From Rhipidocladum racemiflorum (Eukaryota > Streptophyta > Magnoliopsida > Poales > Poaceae), in NCBI GenBank assembly GCA_036346355.1, contig CM070590.1, forward strand, positions 42,317,749 to 42,381,748: a stretch of 64,000 bases of DNA, in the 5' to 3' direction. A model generated the notes under the pieces. The model was not told the DNA's origin, ran no database searches, and was given only the letters and a program-made list of their open reading frames with translations. The translations under genes were made by a program, and so were the position numbers. Shown here in pieces: positions 13,000 through 23,713 of this stretch. Numbering within the stretch: the stretch's first letter is position 1; the number at the start of each line of letters is the position of its first letter.

Positions 13000-13174
13000 A
13001 TGTTCTCTCTGTTTATGGATTTTATTTGGAGTTTTGGGATGTTTTTGCCTATTGTTTATTTGTGTATTTGCTATTTGCACGCTTTACGAGTAGACGTTGA
13101 AGTGCCGGAAGGATTCGAGGGAGAAGTATTAACTCAGGATCCAACCCAAGACCAAGAGCAAGTACTTTTTGAAG
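13000..13174 (+). CDS. LTR-encoded small acidic protein, exon 1 (hypothetical)
   Basis: An open frame from the ATG at 13000 codes for a hydrophobic, membrane-like first 28 residues and then an acidic, Gln/Asp-rich part (LRVDVEVPEG, QDPTQDQEQ). It ends in phase 1 at AAG|GCAAGT. Without splicing it runs on to 13227 (75 residues). With splicing it would continue at 14363-14421 with Glu-rich sequence and a TAG stop, about 78 residues in all. In the solo LTR the last 33 codons of exon 1 differ at six bases, all synonymous, while the sequence just upstream is freely diverged. I know no family for it. The hydrophobic start may not be coding if an acceptor exists near 13093. Confidence 0.45.
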
Positions 13175-14362
13175 GCAAGTTGTGCTTTGACCATGTTGAT
13201 CCTATTTCGAAATCTATTTTGATTTAAACTATTGCATGCTAGATCAATTAGAAAGATACTTTGTTTAAACATGGGGGTTAGATAAATACCAATTTGCTGT
13301 ATGACACCTTGATTATTTAAGTATGTGCCATGACCCTTGTTACCCTAGTTGTGGTTTACTAGTTGGACATTATTAAATTGCCAACATGGGTTTAGACCGA
13401 CGTAGTACACTGCTTAGACCTGCTACGTGCTCATGACATGATTTTGGACAATCAAATGATAATATGGACTTAATGATATATTGAACCTGTTTTGGAAAAG
13501 TATCATGTGATGTTGAAGGCACGTGGTGCATGGTAATCAACTGGGGTTTGATAAACGGTTTTCGACCGGGGCATGTGGCAAGAGTAATCAGGTGGGCCAG
13601 TTGTGGCATTGGGGATGTTGATTTGGTTTTTCGGGTAGTCTTGCCCTGGTCACTCTAAGGACTTAACCTTGCAAGCCTTTGAACTGGGTCATACTTGCAA
13701 CCACATGGCTGGAATGGGACGGCCCTAGTTGACTAAGTCGCTAAGGACTCACTTGTGGAGCCTCAGGGTGTCGATTACACCGTTTGTGTGATTATGCGGG
13801 GAGCGTATCGTGGGCGTGGGCCGATACCCATCTAACGGTGTGTTGGTCCCATACTTCACCTTGGCTAAGGGAAGGGATGGTGTAGAGCACTAACCTGAGA
13901 GGACCACCTGTGTTGTTTGAGGCTTCGAAAGGCTTTATTCTGAACTCGCCTTTGTGGTGTTTGAGTATCTTGTGGGTAAAGTGCATAACCTCTGCAGAGT
14001 TTGGAATCTATTCGAATAGCCGTGTCCATAGATGCTTGAACATCGCTCGGGAATTACAGTCAAGGGTTAGACTTTCTCAAAAATAACTTTGGTTTGAAAG
14101 GTTGGGCTGTATTAATAATGAAGTTGATGGAAATGTGGTTTAGGATGGGAAAAATGTTTGTTAAACTTCTTGAAAAGTTATTTATGCTTTACTTACTTCT
14201 ACCGCTGAATCTACTTTTATTACTTATCAAAAGTCAAGCATCTTGCAAATATACCTTGAGCTATTCCTTTGTACCAAGCCATGCATATAGTATATTAGTT
14301 TGCATTCTCATGCATGACTTGTCGAGTACCAAGTACTCACCCTTGCCTCAACACAATATCAG
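13175..14362 (+). other. Candidate GC-AG intron in Tekay LTR2
   Basis: The donor GAAG|GCAAGT is the consensus of plant GC-type donors. The acceptor AATATCAG precedes TTGAAGAGGAG. The length is 1188 bp, identical to the minus-strand counterpart in the solo LTR (34280 down to 33093). In LTR1 it is 5084-6261 (1178 bp) and in LTR D 57189-58489 (1301 bp). In all four the upstream frame is interrupted in phase 1. No transcript evidence is available here. Confidence 0.45.
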
Positions 14363-14421
14363 TTGAAGAGGAGACTACGCCAGCTTCGGAGGAGGAATTC
14401 CAAGAGGACCCGTCTACTTAG
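14363..14421 (+). CDS. LTR-encoded small acidic protein, exon 2 (hypothetical)
   Basis: In the frame set by phase-1 splicing, the sequence after the acceptor reads a Glu/Thr/Pro-rich acidic tail (EEETTPASEEEF) to a TAG at 14419. The solo LTR gives a similar acidic tail without the same stop. LTR D gives a related tail ending at TAG 58546-58548. LTR1 loses the frame by one missing base near 6283. The coding status depends entirely on the predicted intron. Confidence 0.35.
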
Positions 14422-14634
14422 GGATGCGAGCCCAGTCAGTTGCCTGTGGTATACTGGATGGCGCCACGAAGTTTATTTGGTTTTCCGCTGCTATTATTTC
14501 TCTTTTAATAAATTTCGCCTTGCGAGGCATACATTTGTAACTTGACCATAAGGTCGAGTAACCAGTTTGGTTATTTAAATAAAGTACTTTATTGGTATCG
14601 TTTGGTATGATTGTGATATTTACCGATGTTAAGA

Positions 14635-14677
14635 CTGTGTGCACTAGCGCGTTCCTGGACTAGTGCTGAATACACAG
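14635..14677 (+). other. Conserved 43-nt hairpin near LTR 3' end
   Basis: Outer stem CTGTGT/ACACAG and inner stem GCACTAG/CTAGTGC enclose a CGCGTTCCTGGA loop. The same structure is at 6520-6562, 32778-32820 (minus) and 58761-58803. In LTR D one inner-stem pair changes on both sides (C-G to T-A), so pairing is kept. The position close to the LTR end suggests a role in 3'-end formation or packaging of the RNA. Confidence 0.55.
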
Positions 14678-14710
14678 AGGGTCCGGATTTGCAAATTCGG
14701 GGTCCCGACA

Positions 14711-14904
14711 GGTGGGGAGGGGATTCGCAGCCCAGGCCCAGGTTTTCCTCGGCCCACTGTTTCTAGCCCGACAACTCCAAATTTAATATTAATATGCCGG
14801 ATAAACTTCAATTATTTCATCCCCCGACAAATCCTTCATTCCTCTCCCGAAACAAAACCAGGAAAAGGAACCCTAGAATCGCTCTGATGCTCTAAGGCAT
14901 CACA
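14711..14904 (-). repeat. LARD1 3' LTR fragment
   Basis: First 194 bp of the LTR (TGTGATGCC start at 14904 on the minus strand), cut at 14710/14711 by the Tekay array. Identical by eye to 21002-21195. Confidence 0.9.
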
Positions 14905-17900
14905 TTCTCCCCTCCTTAAAAGGATTCGTCCCCGAATCTACTCCTCTTTGCTACGGAACCTTAAAAAAAGGAAGGCAAAATGGTAATCAACACTTTACCT
15001 TCAGCATCCTCAAAGAGTGTAGGATACTTCTTCCGTATCTGGTCCTCAAGTTCCCAAGTTGCATCCCGCTCAGACTAATTGGTCCACAAATCTTTCATTG
15101 GACACTAACACGAACTATTCCCCTATTAAATAAAGGACACCTATTAGGTGAATCTGGTATCGATCTGGAATCTCAACTCCCACTTCTCTCTTCAACCTGA
15201 TCGCGAAACTCCGCATTCCAATCTCAACTCCTCTACCACAGTTCGTCGCATTCTGGACGACGCGAACCATGTGAGACACAACGCTCTAGGTAAGTCTCTA
15301 AATCAACCCAAACACAAACTCCTATCTTTTACAAGTGATTGATCTTTTACAAAAAGAACCAATATCCACCCTTACCAACGACAGAGATAGCCTACTTTAC
15401 AACCAGGGTCCGAAAATCCGCAGAAACAATAACAACCGAACACAATCACTACGGTTGACACAAACTCGCTCGAACCCAGCGACAAAAGTTCCAAAAAAAT
15501 TAATGTAATTACCTGCAACTTCCAAGTTGTCCACTACTAAATTAAGCAACCCCACCGAGGAACACATCAATGAAAACAATTCTCCAAAAAGGTTTGAATT
15601 GAGTCATACACAACCTTCCTTTACTCTTCACTTTTAAACTACTTACGATCAGCGACCTACACTAGTTTTCCCTTGTAAGAAGGTTTCGCCTTCACATTCT
15701 TCCACCCAAGGACCAGGGCAAGGAGTACAATCCTTGAATATACTCAACCATAACATAAACATTCATTTTCTTACCCCCAAGCTTGAACGTAAAAGAAATC
15801 TTAATTCTCACTAACACAACGAACGACAATCACCACCTTTAAACCAAAGGGCTGAAATTCACATACACGGAAACTCAACTTGGAAGAGGAACTCCATAGA
15901 ACCAAAACCACCAAAAAAATTTTTCTTCGGGGAGAAGCTATTCAAAAGAGAAACACCGCGAAAGTCTTCTGCAAATGCATTTCACTTTTACCAAATCAAA
16001 TTATCTCACTTTTATCCAAGGCCAAGCCATTCAGAAAAAAAGAAACCGATCAAGGAATTAAATGCTTCCACACAACCACCATCTCTTTTTCCTTAAAAAG
16101 GAACCAAACTCACTTCCCAACAGAAAAATTGTTTCAACCACGAATATCATTCATGTCACAACCAGAAGAATCGTCTCTTAAACAAAAACTGTCAAACACC
16201 TCACACCACAACACAACTCTAGCCCAAAATAGAAATACAAATATTTCCAGATCATGAAGTTCCAAATCTTACATTGGATTAGCTACTTCTTTTGATCAAC
16301 AATGCAACCGATAACTCGACCTTGAAAACTACGGACACAGTCAAAGCATACATCCTTGAGCATAAATGTCGCATTCATAACTTAAGCTAGTTTTCTTATC
16401 AAAGATGAATGAATGACGATATTTAATAGCATAACATTCCAAAATCTCCACAAATTACTTCAAGGTTAATCATTCTTTTATCCTTGTTTTAAGCCTCAAA
16501 ATCAACCCACATTTGGCAGAATCATTCTAAGTTTAGGGAAACTGAAACACAAAGCACAAAGAATACTTTGACCGAAAGTATTCAACCCAAATATCAAACA
16601 AACAAACCAATCCATATGAATTTTTAAACATAAGTTCAGCATAACTCCCGCCATCTATAGCATTCCACTACCCTTACCATTTAGATTTCAATATTCCCTA
16701 TTTACTCATTGAGAAGGCCCATCACGATTTAACAACAACTACACAACAAATTCTTACTCTTATTACCTTTTCCACAACTATAAATAAAGTTCACAGTGCT
16801 TATCAAAAACACATCCAACCAACACTACCTCATCAAGATCCCCACGGAGCAGCCTAACCTATATCATCATATTCTAAATTTGAAAGGCAGTGCTTCAACA
16901 AGTCTTTCAGCATGATGAACCTATAAATTCCATACCACATACGCGTCAACATCTCGACAATGGAAATTTATTCACCTAAAAGATGACTCAACAAGTAAAT
17001 ATTATCTCAACAAGGCACCAATCGTAAATAGAAGTTTAAAACATACATTTATTAAGGACAAAATCACGCGTCATGCTAACTATCCCTGGTTCACTCCATC
17101 ACAACATGTTACAATTTCCACCATTTTAACAAAGGTTTTCAACAATTAATCTAATCGATTACCACCACTACTAAGTCATCAATATCAATAATTGGCATAA
17201 TTGTAAAACAACAACATTGCTTTTAGTTACCCTATCCATAGACTATGACAAAGCTGTCACTACACTACATACTCCAACTATGTAAAATAGATTGAATAAT
17301 TTAAGCCATCCAAAGCTCTTATAACAACAACGCTAAATTAAATTTAATTTTTTTAATTTTTTTAGCTACCCTATACACGGTTATAGCAAAATTGCCACTC
17401 CAAGACATACTCTAGCCTTTTTTTTAAAAAGTGAACTGAATAGGTGAAATCATCACAAAGCTCTTACGGCAATGGCAAAACTTATGTCTTCCCAATTGAT
17501 ATCGATACTAGCATTATTGGAACGCATATCGCATACTTCCGAATCTACTAATAGTTTGCAACGTCATAAATATCAACTCTAATCAATTTCCAAGTTAAAG
17601 TCACTAGCCAACACGATTAAATTAGAACATCTTTAAACAACCAAAGATGGTTTCTTTAACAATATCGGTAGTCCACCATTACAATTAAATTGTTCTACCG
17701 ACCTTATATTAAAATGTCTCTAAATAACCCACTAATTTTCTATTACCTTCACAATAGTTTACATCATCGTAATGTTCTAACTACGCATCAAGATTTAAAG
17801 CTTTAAACATTGTCCATGGTCAAGGGCACATTAAAATAATGCAATAAATCCTAAGCATGCACATTAACACATTCAATCATTATCGCTATAGAGCAATCTA

Positions 17901-19153
17901 CAATACTAGAAGTTTATTTAATCTCAAGCTAAAGATAACAATTACATTTTAATTGATTCAACTCACAAATTAACTTAGAAGTACATCATTCCATAAACCA
18001 CATTGTTACATACTACGTAACACAGACATCAAATTTCTAAACACCGTCATGGGTCACCTACCCTTGACAAACAGGAGGCAATCCCAAACATAAAAAAAAC
18101 AAACACAGTTCTAGATCAAGAACAAACACCGATAAAAATTTCTTCTTTTCAGGCAAGGGAGAAAAGCAAAATCCAAACATAAATGCAAGAGAGCTCGACC
18201 CTCAAATGTCCAATCATAGTAGCCAAAACTCTTCAAGAAATCCAAAACCTACACTTTCCACAAAGGAAGACGGATGCAAAAGGGAAGACCAAATGTCCAA
18301 CTAAAATTTTTCGATAAAGATTCAAACTTAGCTCCATCTAGCTTGATCTCGCAACAGGAGAAACTCCAACCCCTTCTTTTTTAAAAAAAAAAATTTCGGG
18401 AAACAACAACCACGTAAATTTCCTCCCAACGACGATCCATCACAATAAATCAAAGCCAAAGCAAAATTGTGACCAAAAGACGCGCAACGTAGAACTCTTC
18501 TTACGTGTCTTCACTCAAAGGAGACAAAACCACAAACCGCCAAAAGGACAAATCAGGAGTACTCAAAACTAAGCATTTTCCTCGGTTTGAACCAACCACA
18601 TACCCGTAAAACCAACCAAAACCGACCACAAGACGGTAAAGAACATCCGAAGGAATCCATCACCAACCTCTTCTATTTGACTCCGGTCACTACCCGATCT
18701 ACGACAGACACGGATAAGTACTCTTTCCCTACAGGGGTTTAATAGTTCTTCGGTGGTGACTCTACCCGCCAACACCGTCAAACCACAGCCTCACTACAAA
18801 CAAAAGGTGACCGAAACCCTTCGGCACCACAACCACACTTTATCACAAATGAAGCAACTCAATCAAATCTATCATAAATATAGCATTATACATCATCAAA
18901 AGTAGCATTCAACAACAAAGCTTAAATTCAACCTTTAAGCATAAGGAAACAATACCCATACCCTTTCCCTCTTGTGCATCCATGTGTGTCAAATTTTAAA
19001 TTAGTGATTCCACTTACACAAGTTTTAATGTTGCTATCCTATGACAAAATTTTAGTTAAAACCTAGGCCATGTTTCTAAGTTATTCCACATCACATTTTA
19101 GTTGTATCCTATAGTATGACACTAAAAATAGACATTCCAAGGACCTACGACCA
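14905..19153 (-). other. LARD1 internal region, non-coding
   Basis: About 4.2 kb with no reading frame that resembles gag or pol on either strand. Short open stretches (for example 15880-16257 on the + strand) have no family motif and no counterpart in LARD2. The first 170 bp after the primer site (about 18985-19153) match the leader of LARD2 (46840-47010) and of element E (21395-21569), suggesting a shared packaging or leader signal. The minus (sense) strand is G/T rich and poor in C, as in LARD2. The polypurine tract AAGGAGGGGAGAA (minus) adjoins the 3' LTR. Confidence 0.75.
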
Positions 19154-19165
19154 GCTCTGATACCA
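19154..19165 (-). other. LARD1 primer-binding site (tRNA-Met)
   Basis: GCTCTGATACCA on the + strand, i.e. TGGTATCAGAGC on the element strand, three bases inside the LTR end. Complementary to the 3' end of initiator tRNA-Met, the usual plant primer. Confidence 0.85.
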
Positions 19166-19168
19166 AGC

Positions 19169-21195
19169 TGTAACACCCTACAAATCTAAACTGTCATTCA
19201 AGAAAAATTCGACAAAGATCTCTCCTAAAATTAGGACAAAACGGAAGCGACAACAAGATTCATAATAACCATTATAAACAGGAATAACATAAAAGCATCA
19301 ATACTAGAGATAACAAGTCTAAATCAACCGTAAAACAAACATAAACGTAAAACAGCTCCAAAGAGGACATCAACAGGTCTATGATTAATAAAATTTCAGC
19401 AAGCTAATGAATTATTAAATGCACTAGTCCATGTGATTCGTGATGACCCGGAGGGTTGATTGTGCTACTAAGCCCACCCTTCAAGCTTACGACTCATGAG
19501 AACTACCCTGAAAACAACAAAATAACAAGGGGTGAGATTGGGTAATCTCAAGAAGCGGAACAACTTCTAACGAATAACACAGCCACAGTAGAAACTAGCA
19601 TACCAAATTCCTCATGTCCAATACCACATTATAGAGTCCACACAACCTCAGTAAAATGCATATGATTGTGCACATGCTTATGCCATGATCCTCCTCACCG
19701 TGCCCTTTCTCAGAACACACGGTGTTGTATCGTCTTGATCGCGCCAAGGCGTCGACAAACTTCCAATGCATGATTATGCAGTTAATGCTTCATGCATAAA
19801 TACATTCATAACTTCCCACTCTGAATTCACATGCTTGCATACCATCAAATAACATGGATAGAATGCGAACATCATTGAGATAGAATATCTCCACAATTCA
19901 TCTTGCAAACAACATCTTTCTTCATTCTTACTCATGATTCAAAAGCCAAACAACCACATCACAATGCAGGATAGGATATTGTAATCTCATAAACAAGTAG
20001 TTAAACCATGTAGGTGTGCTGCAATTAAGGTTTATATTGAAGACGAAACAAATAGCGAGTTATAGTTTAGCAAGACCGCTACTTCCACTTGCCTTTACCA
20101 ACGTGGATGACGAGCCTAGTTGCGTCCAGAAGGGGCACCACCTGTACAAGTATTATTTCAGTACATAGCGACATCACAAATGATCACACAACTCGAACAC
20201 ACGCTTCCTAATCCCCGTTCCCTTCTTAAGCGCCAAAAACCCCAATCTGCCCGGGTCAAACAGCAGCACCCTCTCTTCACAATTTCGTATCTTTTTTTAT
20301 ACAGATCATTAAAATACAAAAAAATTACAGTAGCTAGATATTGACGATATCTACAACTTTCATGAAGATCACAAATTTCAATTCCACAGTTAAATATGCC
20401 TAAACAAACGTCCAACACAGTGGACAAAATCTGTTTCCAGATTCTGTCCGTCCTCTTGAAACAGTGATAACTCTCAGACCGACGCTCCAAAAATTCTGAA
20501 AAATTACAGAAGCTAGATCTCGACGTTATCTACAACTTTCTAGTTATAGGTTTTTGCAGGAAAAATATTTTATGCCACGTAAAACGCGAAACAATCCGCG
20601 CTGCACAATCTCCCCTTCCAAAAACAGCACCACGTGAACATCTACCCTTCTCCCCCATCAAGATCCATCTAAATCACTCACCACCAGATCTAATACACTT
20701 CTAATCCCTAGGTAGAACAGGGGTAAAAGATTGGGAATTTTACCTTGAGTTCTCCCTTGAGAACCCACGAAAAACGCGCGACGATTCCCGAAACGGAAAT
20801 CTGCTCGTCCTCCACGCCTCCACGGATCCTCTTCTCGCTTGCTCCTTCGCGTTTCGTGGTGGATCTTGAGCCACCACGCAAGGGGAGGAAGAGGAGGGGT
20901 GGTGTGGCTGCTAGGGGAGGAAGGGGGTGCCCTAGGGCTTTTTGGGGGGGGTGACACCCCTTTTATATGGTGGGCCGGCCCACTAGGGGAAAAGAGAGAG
21001 AGGTGGGGAGGGGATTCGCAGCCCAGGCCCAGGTTTTCCTCGGCCCACTGTTTCTAGCCCGACAACTCCAAATTTAATATTAATATGCCGGATAAACTTC
21101 AATTATTTCATCCCCCGACAAATCCTTCATTCCTCTCCCGAAACAAAACCAGGAAAAGGAACCCTAGAATCGCTCTGATGCTCTAAGGCATCACA
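19169..21195 (-). repeat. LARD1 5' LTR
   Basis: 2027-bp LTR with TGTGATGCC start (21195) and TGTTACA end (19169). It carries the repeated motif TAGATATTGACGATATCTAC twice in variant form (about 20296-20350 and 20500-20545). A candidate GC-AG intron runs from 20092 (AAAG|GCAAGT) to 19508 (TTTTCAG), matching those in LARD2. GC-rich stretch 20740-21060. Open frames in that stretch overlap on both strands and show no family motif. Confidence 0.85.
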
Positions 21196-21254
21196 CTTCC
21201 ACCTAGACCCTTGCCTCCACGACCACGGCGACCACGACCTCTACCCCTCGGCAT
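21196..21254 (-). pseudogene. Element E gag start, cut by LARD1
   Basis: An ATG at 21254 (minus) opens an Arg/Gly-rich N-terminus (MPRGRGRGRRGRGG) and is interrupted after 20 codons by LARD1. Basic RG-rich starts are common in gag of chromovirus-type gypsy elements. The rest must lie left of the window. Upstream 21255-21569 is the leader with the block shared with the LARDs. E is thus a candidate autonomous partner of the LARD family. Confidence 0.5.
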
Positions 21255-21569
21255 AGCTTCTACAATCACACAACCTTACAATCATCATAGGCATAAGCAC
21301 GACATCATTGAAATCAGGATCAAAGATCAACATATAATGTCTTCATCAAGTAAATATAATGCAATGCAATGATGAACCAAAACCCATCCTACTGTGCATC
21401 CAAGTGTGTCAAATTTTAAATTAATCAACCAACCTACATAAGTTTTAATGTTGCTATCCTATGGCAAATTTTAAGTATAACCTAAGCCATGTTTCTAGGT
21501 TATCCCACATCACTTTTTAGTTGAACCTATTGTATGACACTAAACACATGTTCCATGGACCTAATGCCC

Positions 21570-21581
21570 GCTCTAATACCA
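21570..21581 (-). other. Element E primer-binding site, one mismatch
   Basis: GCTCTAATACCA on the + strand: TGGTATTAGAGC on the element strand, differing from the tRNA-Met complement by one C-to-T change, adjacent to the LTR end at 21584. Confidence 0.7.
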
Positions 21582-21583
21582 AC

Positions 21584-23713
21584 TGTAACACCCCGGCACC
21601 TAGTATGCCGTGAATGTCACCACAAATGATACTAGCAACAACCAAATCACATATTTAACATTAAACTACAACAACTATGCTAATAACTTAAGCAAAATTT
21701 TGGCAGCATGTACTTTGTTTTTCTATGGTTTTTAGCATCAATAATAGAGGCATAGAAAGAAATCATAATTTAAGACAATTCTAACATGGCAACTAAGGAT
21801 TTCAATAAAAATTCAAGTCCAATACATACTTTAACCATGTCATAAACCAATAAGGAATAAATATTTATTCATGACAACCAACGAGGCAATTAACCCATAA
21901 TAAGATTCAATATGGTGACCGTCACAACTAAGGGAAAATGTTTGAGGTTGTTTATTTGAGTGAAGCTAAGTGTGGATGTGCATCTAGCTCCCTTTCCCAC
22001 ATGCCGGATTCAAGGTACCTAAAAAAACATTAAACAAGCGTGAGTTCATCACTCAGCAAAGTGTATTGCAATGGAACAAGTAATAACAGTTGACATAAAC
22101 CATGAGAGACAATTCATAAAAACATCTCCATCATATTCTCATTTATGCAATGCAATGCAATGCATTATGCCTCTTCGCTTAGCACATGCCGGTATTGCCG
22201 AGTGCACACCCGTCGGTGTGCACCCTCTTTCCCTTCCATCCCGTGGAGGGTGCCTACTCTTACTGACTTGCTCCCATTCACAACTATGGATGATACTATG
22301 AGGTAGGTCTTTCGTGTTCACTACGTGTGAACACAGAGGCCCGCATCAAAATGGGTCGCCTCTTCCATTATGAATGCACATATGCCATAAACATGAATGA
22401 ACTTGCATAAATACTCAATTTAACAATTGCATAGCCATTTAACCATTCATATTCATCATATCACATGCAAGGATCAAACATAGCAATTTAACATATCACA
22501 TGAGTATATTGCAATAATACGATACTATATGACCACCCAAGCCACAACCACCCCAATACTCTGCCTTCAACCTCGCGAGACAGAGTGGCGAGATGTTGAT
22601 GGCACTCCCGGGGTTAAACTTCCTGCACATAGATACAATCCACTCAAAAACATGCCCACAAAACATCACAAGACCAACAACTACATCGGCTTCGCAACCT
22701 ACTCCTGACCAACAACTACATCGGCTTCGCAACACACTCTTAAAACCCGAAAAACAGTAATCTGTCCAAAGGTATAAAAGAATTCTAATGGTCATAACTT
22801 GAGTTTAACAACTCTAAATCAGGTAAACGAATACATTTTCTTGAATACAGGAAATTTCCCATCTTTTTCTAAGTATTCGAAAAGTCTCATTCGGCTTCTA
22901 TGTTCCTCTAATCTATATATGAACACAGACTGTACCAGTCACGACACAGATTGGATAGCATTCGGTAAAATGGCCATACATTTTAAATGGCTAAATGAAA
23001 CTTAGTGATTTTGGTGCCCAAGTAAAGGTAATTTAATTATCTACAGCTTTCGCAATAGCCGCCCCCTAGAAAATGAATCTAAAATTCTCTAAATAGTGTT
23101 CAAAGGTAGCCCTCTAATTTGCCCGAGAGCAGAATGCCAAAACAGATCTAGAATTCTTCAAATCTAAGTAGTTGCAGCACAACAATAGAGGCTAATAGCA
23201 CCAAAATTCCCCACTAAAACAGAACCTAATCCTTTCCAAAAATACCCCAACAACAAACCTCTTCTCGATGAATCGAAGAACCGACGAAAGCTCCCTTCTC
23301 CCGTCTACGATTCTCCTCCAATCCACAGGAAACCACCGGCTTCTCCTCGGTTGGATGAGCTCCAATGCCTGAACAACAAGGAGAGGTGAGATGGGGGAGG
23401 TAGGGGCGGCTTCGGGGGGAAACCCTAGCTTGGGGTGAAGGGGGGAAGGCGCAAGGGGGAGGGAGGCGCAAGGGGAGGGTTGGCCAAGGGGGAGGTGCAA
23501 GGGGTGATGGGGGGTGGCTACGGGGTGGAGGGGAGGTGGGCTACGGTTTAACCTGGTTTGCTTCCCCCCACAAGGCCCAAAACCACCCAGAAGGCCCAAA
23601 GCTCAATCCCCCAAGGCCCAAACTCAATCCCTCGAGGCCCAAACTCTCTCGAAAATGCCCAAACACCATGAAAAGCCCAAAAACATGGAATAAACTCTTA
23701 CCATAATGTCACA
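21584..23713 (-). repeat. Element E 5' LTR
   Basis: 2130-bp LTR on the minus strand, starting TGTGACATTATGG at 23713 and ending GGGTGTTACA at 21584. A GC-rich block is at 23380-23600. A candidate exon bounded by GTGCAG| and GAAG|GCAGAG (about 22565-22632, minus) is followed by an acceptor TTTTTTTAG at 22019-22020, the same layout as in the LARD LTRs though with a weaker donor. Inserted into the gag of element G at 23713/23714. No reading frame with a recognisable domain. Confidence 0.75.

Larger units (their letters stand above)
1..14710 (+). mobile_element. Tandem Ty3/gypsy Tekay-type array (pol - LTR - internal - LTR)
   Basis: Two LTRs of 3473 and 3475 bp (3123-6595 and 11236-14710), both starting TGTAACACC and ending CCGACA, alternate with two internal regions. 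The left internal region starts in protease at the window edge. The right one is complete from leader to chromodomain. The middle LTR therefore closes one copy and opens the next, as expected after unequal recombination between LTRs or nested target use. The array ends abruptly at 14710 inside the 3' LTR of a minus-strand element, so its right 5-bp flank should be GGTGG. The left end lies outside the window. The Tekay assignment rests on the RT and integrase motifs, a C-terminal chromodomain and the long LTRs; it is an inference from family knowledge. Confidence 0.85.
11236..14710 (+). repeat. Tekay LTR2 (3' LTR of the array)
   Basis: A 3475-bp LTR aligned over its length with LTR1. TATA-like CCATTTAAG is at 11843-11851. 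Two TGACGTCA bZIP-type sites lie at 12485-12492 and 12497-12504, CCAAT at 12674-12678 and a CACGTG G-box at 12689-12694. The small reading frame (13000-13174) is intact here. The GC-AG intron candidate spans 13175-14362 and the terminal hairpin 14635-14677. The right flank (14711 on) is the 3' LTR of LARD1, proving that the array inserted into it. Confidence 0.85.
14711..21195 (-). mobile_element. LARD1: non-coding LTR retrotransposon, 3' LTR truncated by Tekay insertion
   Basis: Minus-strand element: 5' LTR 19169-21195 (2027 bp), tRNA-Met primer site 19154-19165, 4.25-kb internal region without a significant reading frame, polypurine tract near 14905-14920, and only the first 194 bp of the 3' LTR (14711-14904). 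Those 194 bp are identical to 21002-21195, so the insertion is recent. The rest of the 3' LTR must lie left of the window, beyond the Tekay array. Flank at the right end is CTTCC. It is a relative of LARD2 (44750-52827), with diverged LTRs. Such elements depend on proteins from an autonomous partner. Confidence 0.85.

Noticed and set aside
15880..16257. 125-codon open frame on the + strand of LARD1
   Set aside because: Antisense to the element, Lys/Thr/Ser-rich, no family motif, and not present in LARD2.
19154..19165. GCTCTGATACCA strings as tRNA gene fragments
   Set aside because: Only the 12-base 3' complement is present, always next to an LTR end; these are primer-binding sites and no cloverleaf sequence surrounds them.
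20658..21057. Possible small genes in the GC-rich stretch of LARD1 LTR, and their counterparts at 44860-45250 and 50890-51250
   Set aside because: Frames on both strands, Gly/Arg/Pro-rich, differing between copies; more likely a GC-rich leader than a protein gene.
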